Part shown: piece after piece, positions 35,350 through 35,423 of the stretch
How positions within the stretch are numbered: the first letter of the stretch is position 1
Layout: each line of letters opens with the position of its first letter
Assembly (NCBI RefSeq): GCF_905220975.1
Contig: NZ_CAJNBK010000044.1
Span: 1 to 35,423, forward strand
Direction: 5' to 3'
Source: Paraburkholderia haematera
GTDB lineage: Bacteria; Pseudomonadota; Gammaproteobacteria; Burkholderiales; Burkholderiaceae
Length of the DNA stretch: 35,423 nt
Program-made: the position numbers and the translations under genes
The notes under the pieces: generated by a model
Told to the model about the DNA's origin: nothing
Seen by the model: only the letters and a program-made list of their open reading frames with translations
Database searches by the model: none

Positions 35350-35423
35350 TTAACCCGGCACGAGCCGTTCTTCGAACTGGATGGTGAAGCGGTTCAGGGC
35401 TGCTTTCCAGTCCCGGATCGGCA
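35350..35423 (-). CDS. IS256-family transposase, C-terminal end only
   Basis: 24 codons plus 2 bases, reading PIRDWKAALNRFTIQFEERL, then VPG and stop TAA (35352-35350). This tail is typical of IS256-family (mutator-like) DDE transposases, which end in a W-x-x-A-L-N-R-F helix. The rest lies beyond the window edge, so intactness is unknown. Confidence 0.75.
   Translation of the reverse strand, partial: PIRDWKAALNRFTIQFEERLVPG

Overview
The window reads as a high-GC betaproteobacterial chromosome segment, most likely Burkholderiaceae (Paraburkholderia/Caballeronia-like). This rests on protein style, the leucine/isovalerate operon layout and a CcsB N-terminus typical of that group. It is a judgement from memory of these families, not a search result.

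Region 1 (1-18652, all minus strand) is the unusual part. It looks like two transcription units forming one secreted/cell-envelope redox island. The first (18652 down to 3102) encodes two multicopper-oxidase-fold proteins, then a 2778-residue secreted giant (copper-ligand-free cupredoxin domains, Ig/Cna-B-like domains, a TIG domain and a right-handed beta-helix). After these come a small secreted unknown, two tandem LolA-fold-like periplasmic paralogues, and a cytochrome c fused to a periplasmic-binding-protein-like domain. The second unit (2792 down to 1) encodes a Cyc2-like monoheme cytochrome/outer-membrane porin fusion, a cytochrome c4-like diheme protein and the start of a CcsB-like haem-ligation protein. 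The two multicopper oxidases each carry only half of the canonical copper ligands, and the halves are complementary. A bipartite promoter element is repeated upstream of both units with identical spacing. I infer an extracellular oxidase, possibly for a metal such as Mn(II) or Fe(II), coupled through an outer-membrane cytochrome to periplasmic cytochromes. The substrate is unproven.

Region 2 (19052-27972, mostly plus strand) is a set of ordinary single genes: a TTG-started FMN reductase, a small conserved unknown, an amidase, CDP-diacylglycerol pyrophosphatase (with an in-frame 12-bp tandem repeat), a fatty-acid desaturase, a LysR regulator divergent from a GST and a PNPOx-like protein, a DUF1488-like small protein, and a PhnD-like protein without signal peptide.

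Region 3 (28005-34788) is the leucine/isovalerate catabolic operon liuA-liuB-liuC-liuD (minus strand) with a divergent TetR regulator. A promoter overlapped by a dyad operator precedes liuA.

Region 4 (34789-35423) has no complete gene. It holds a short hairpin, a pair of long inverted repeat arms, and the 3' end of an IS256-family transposase whose insertion appears to have cut the repeat.
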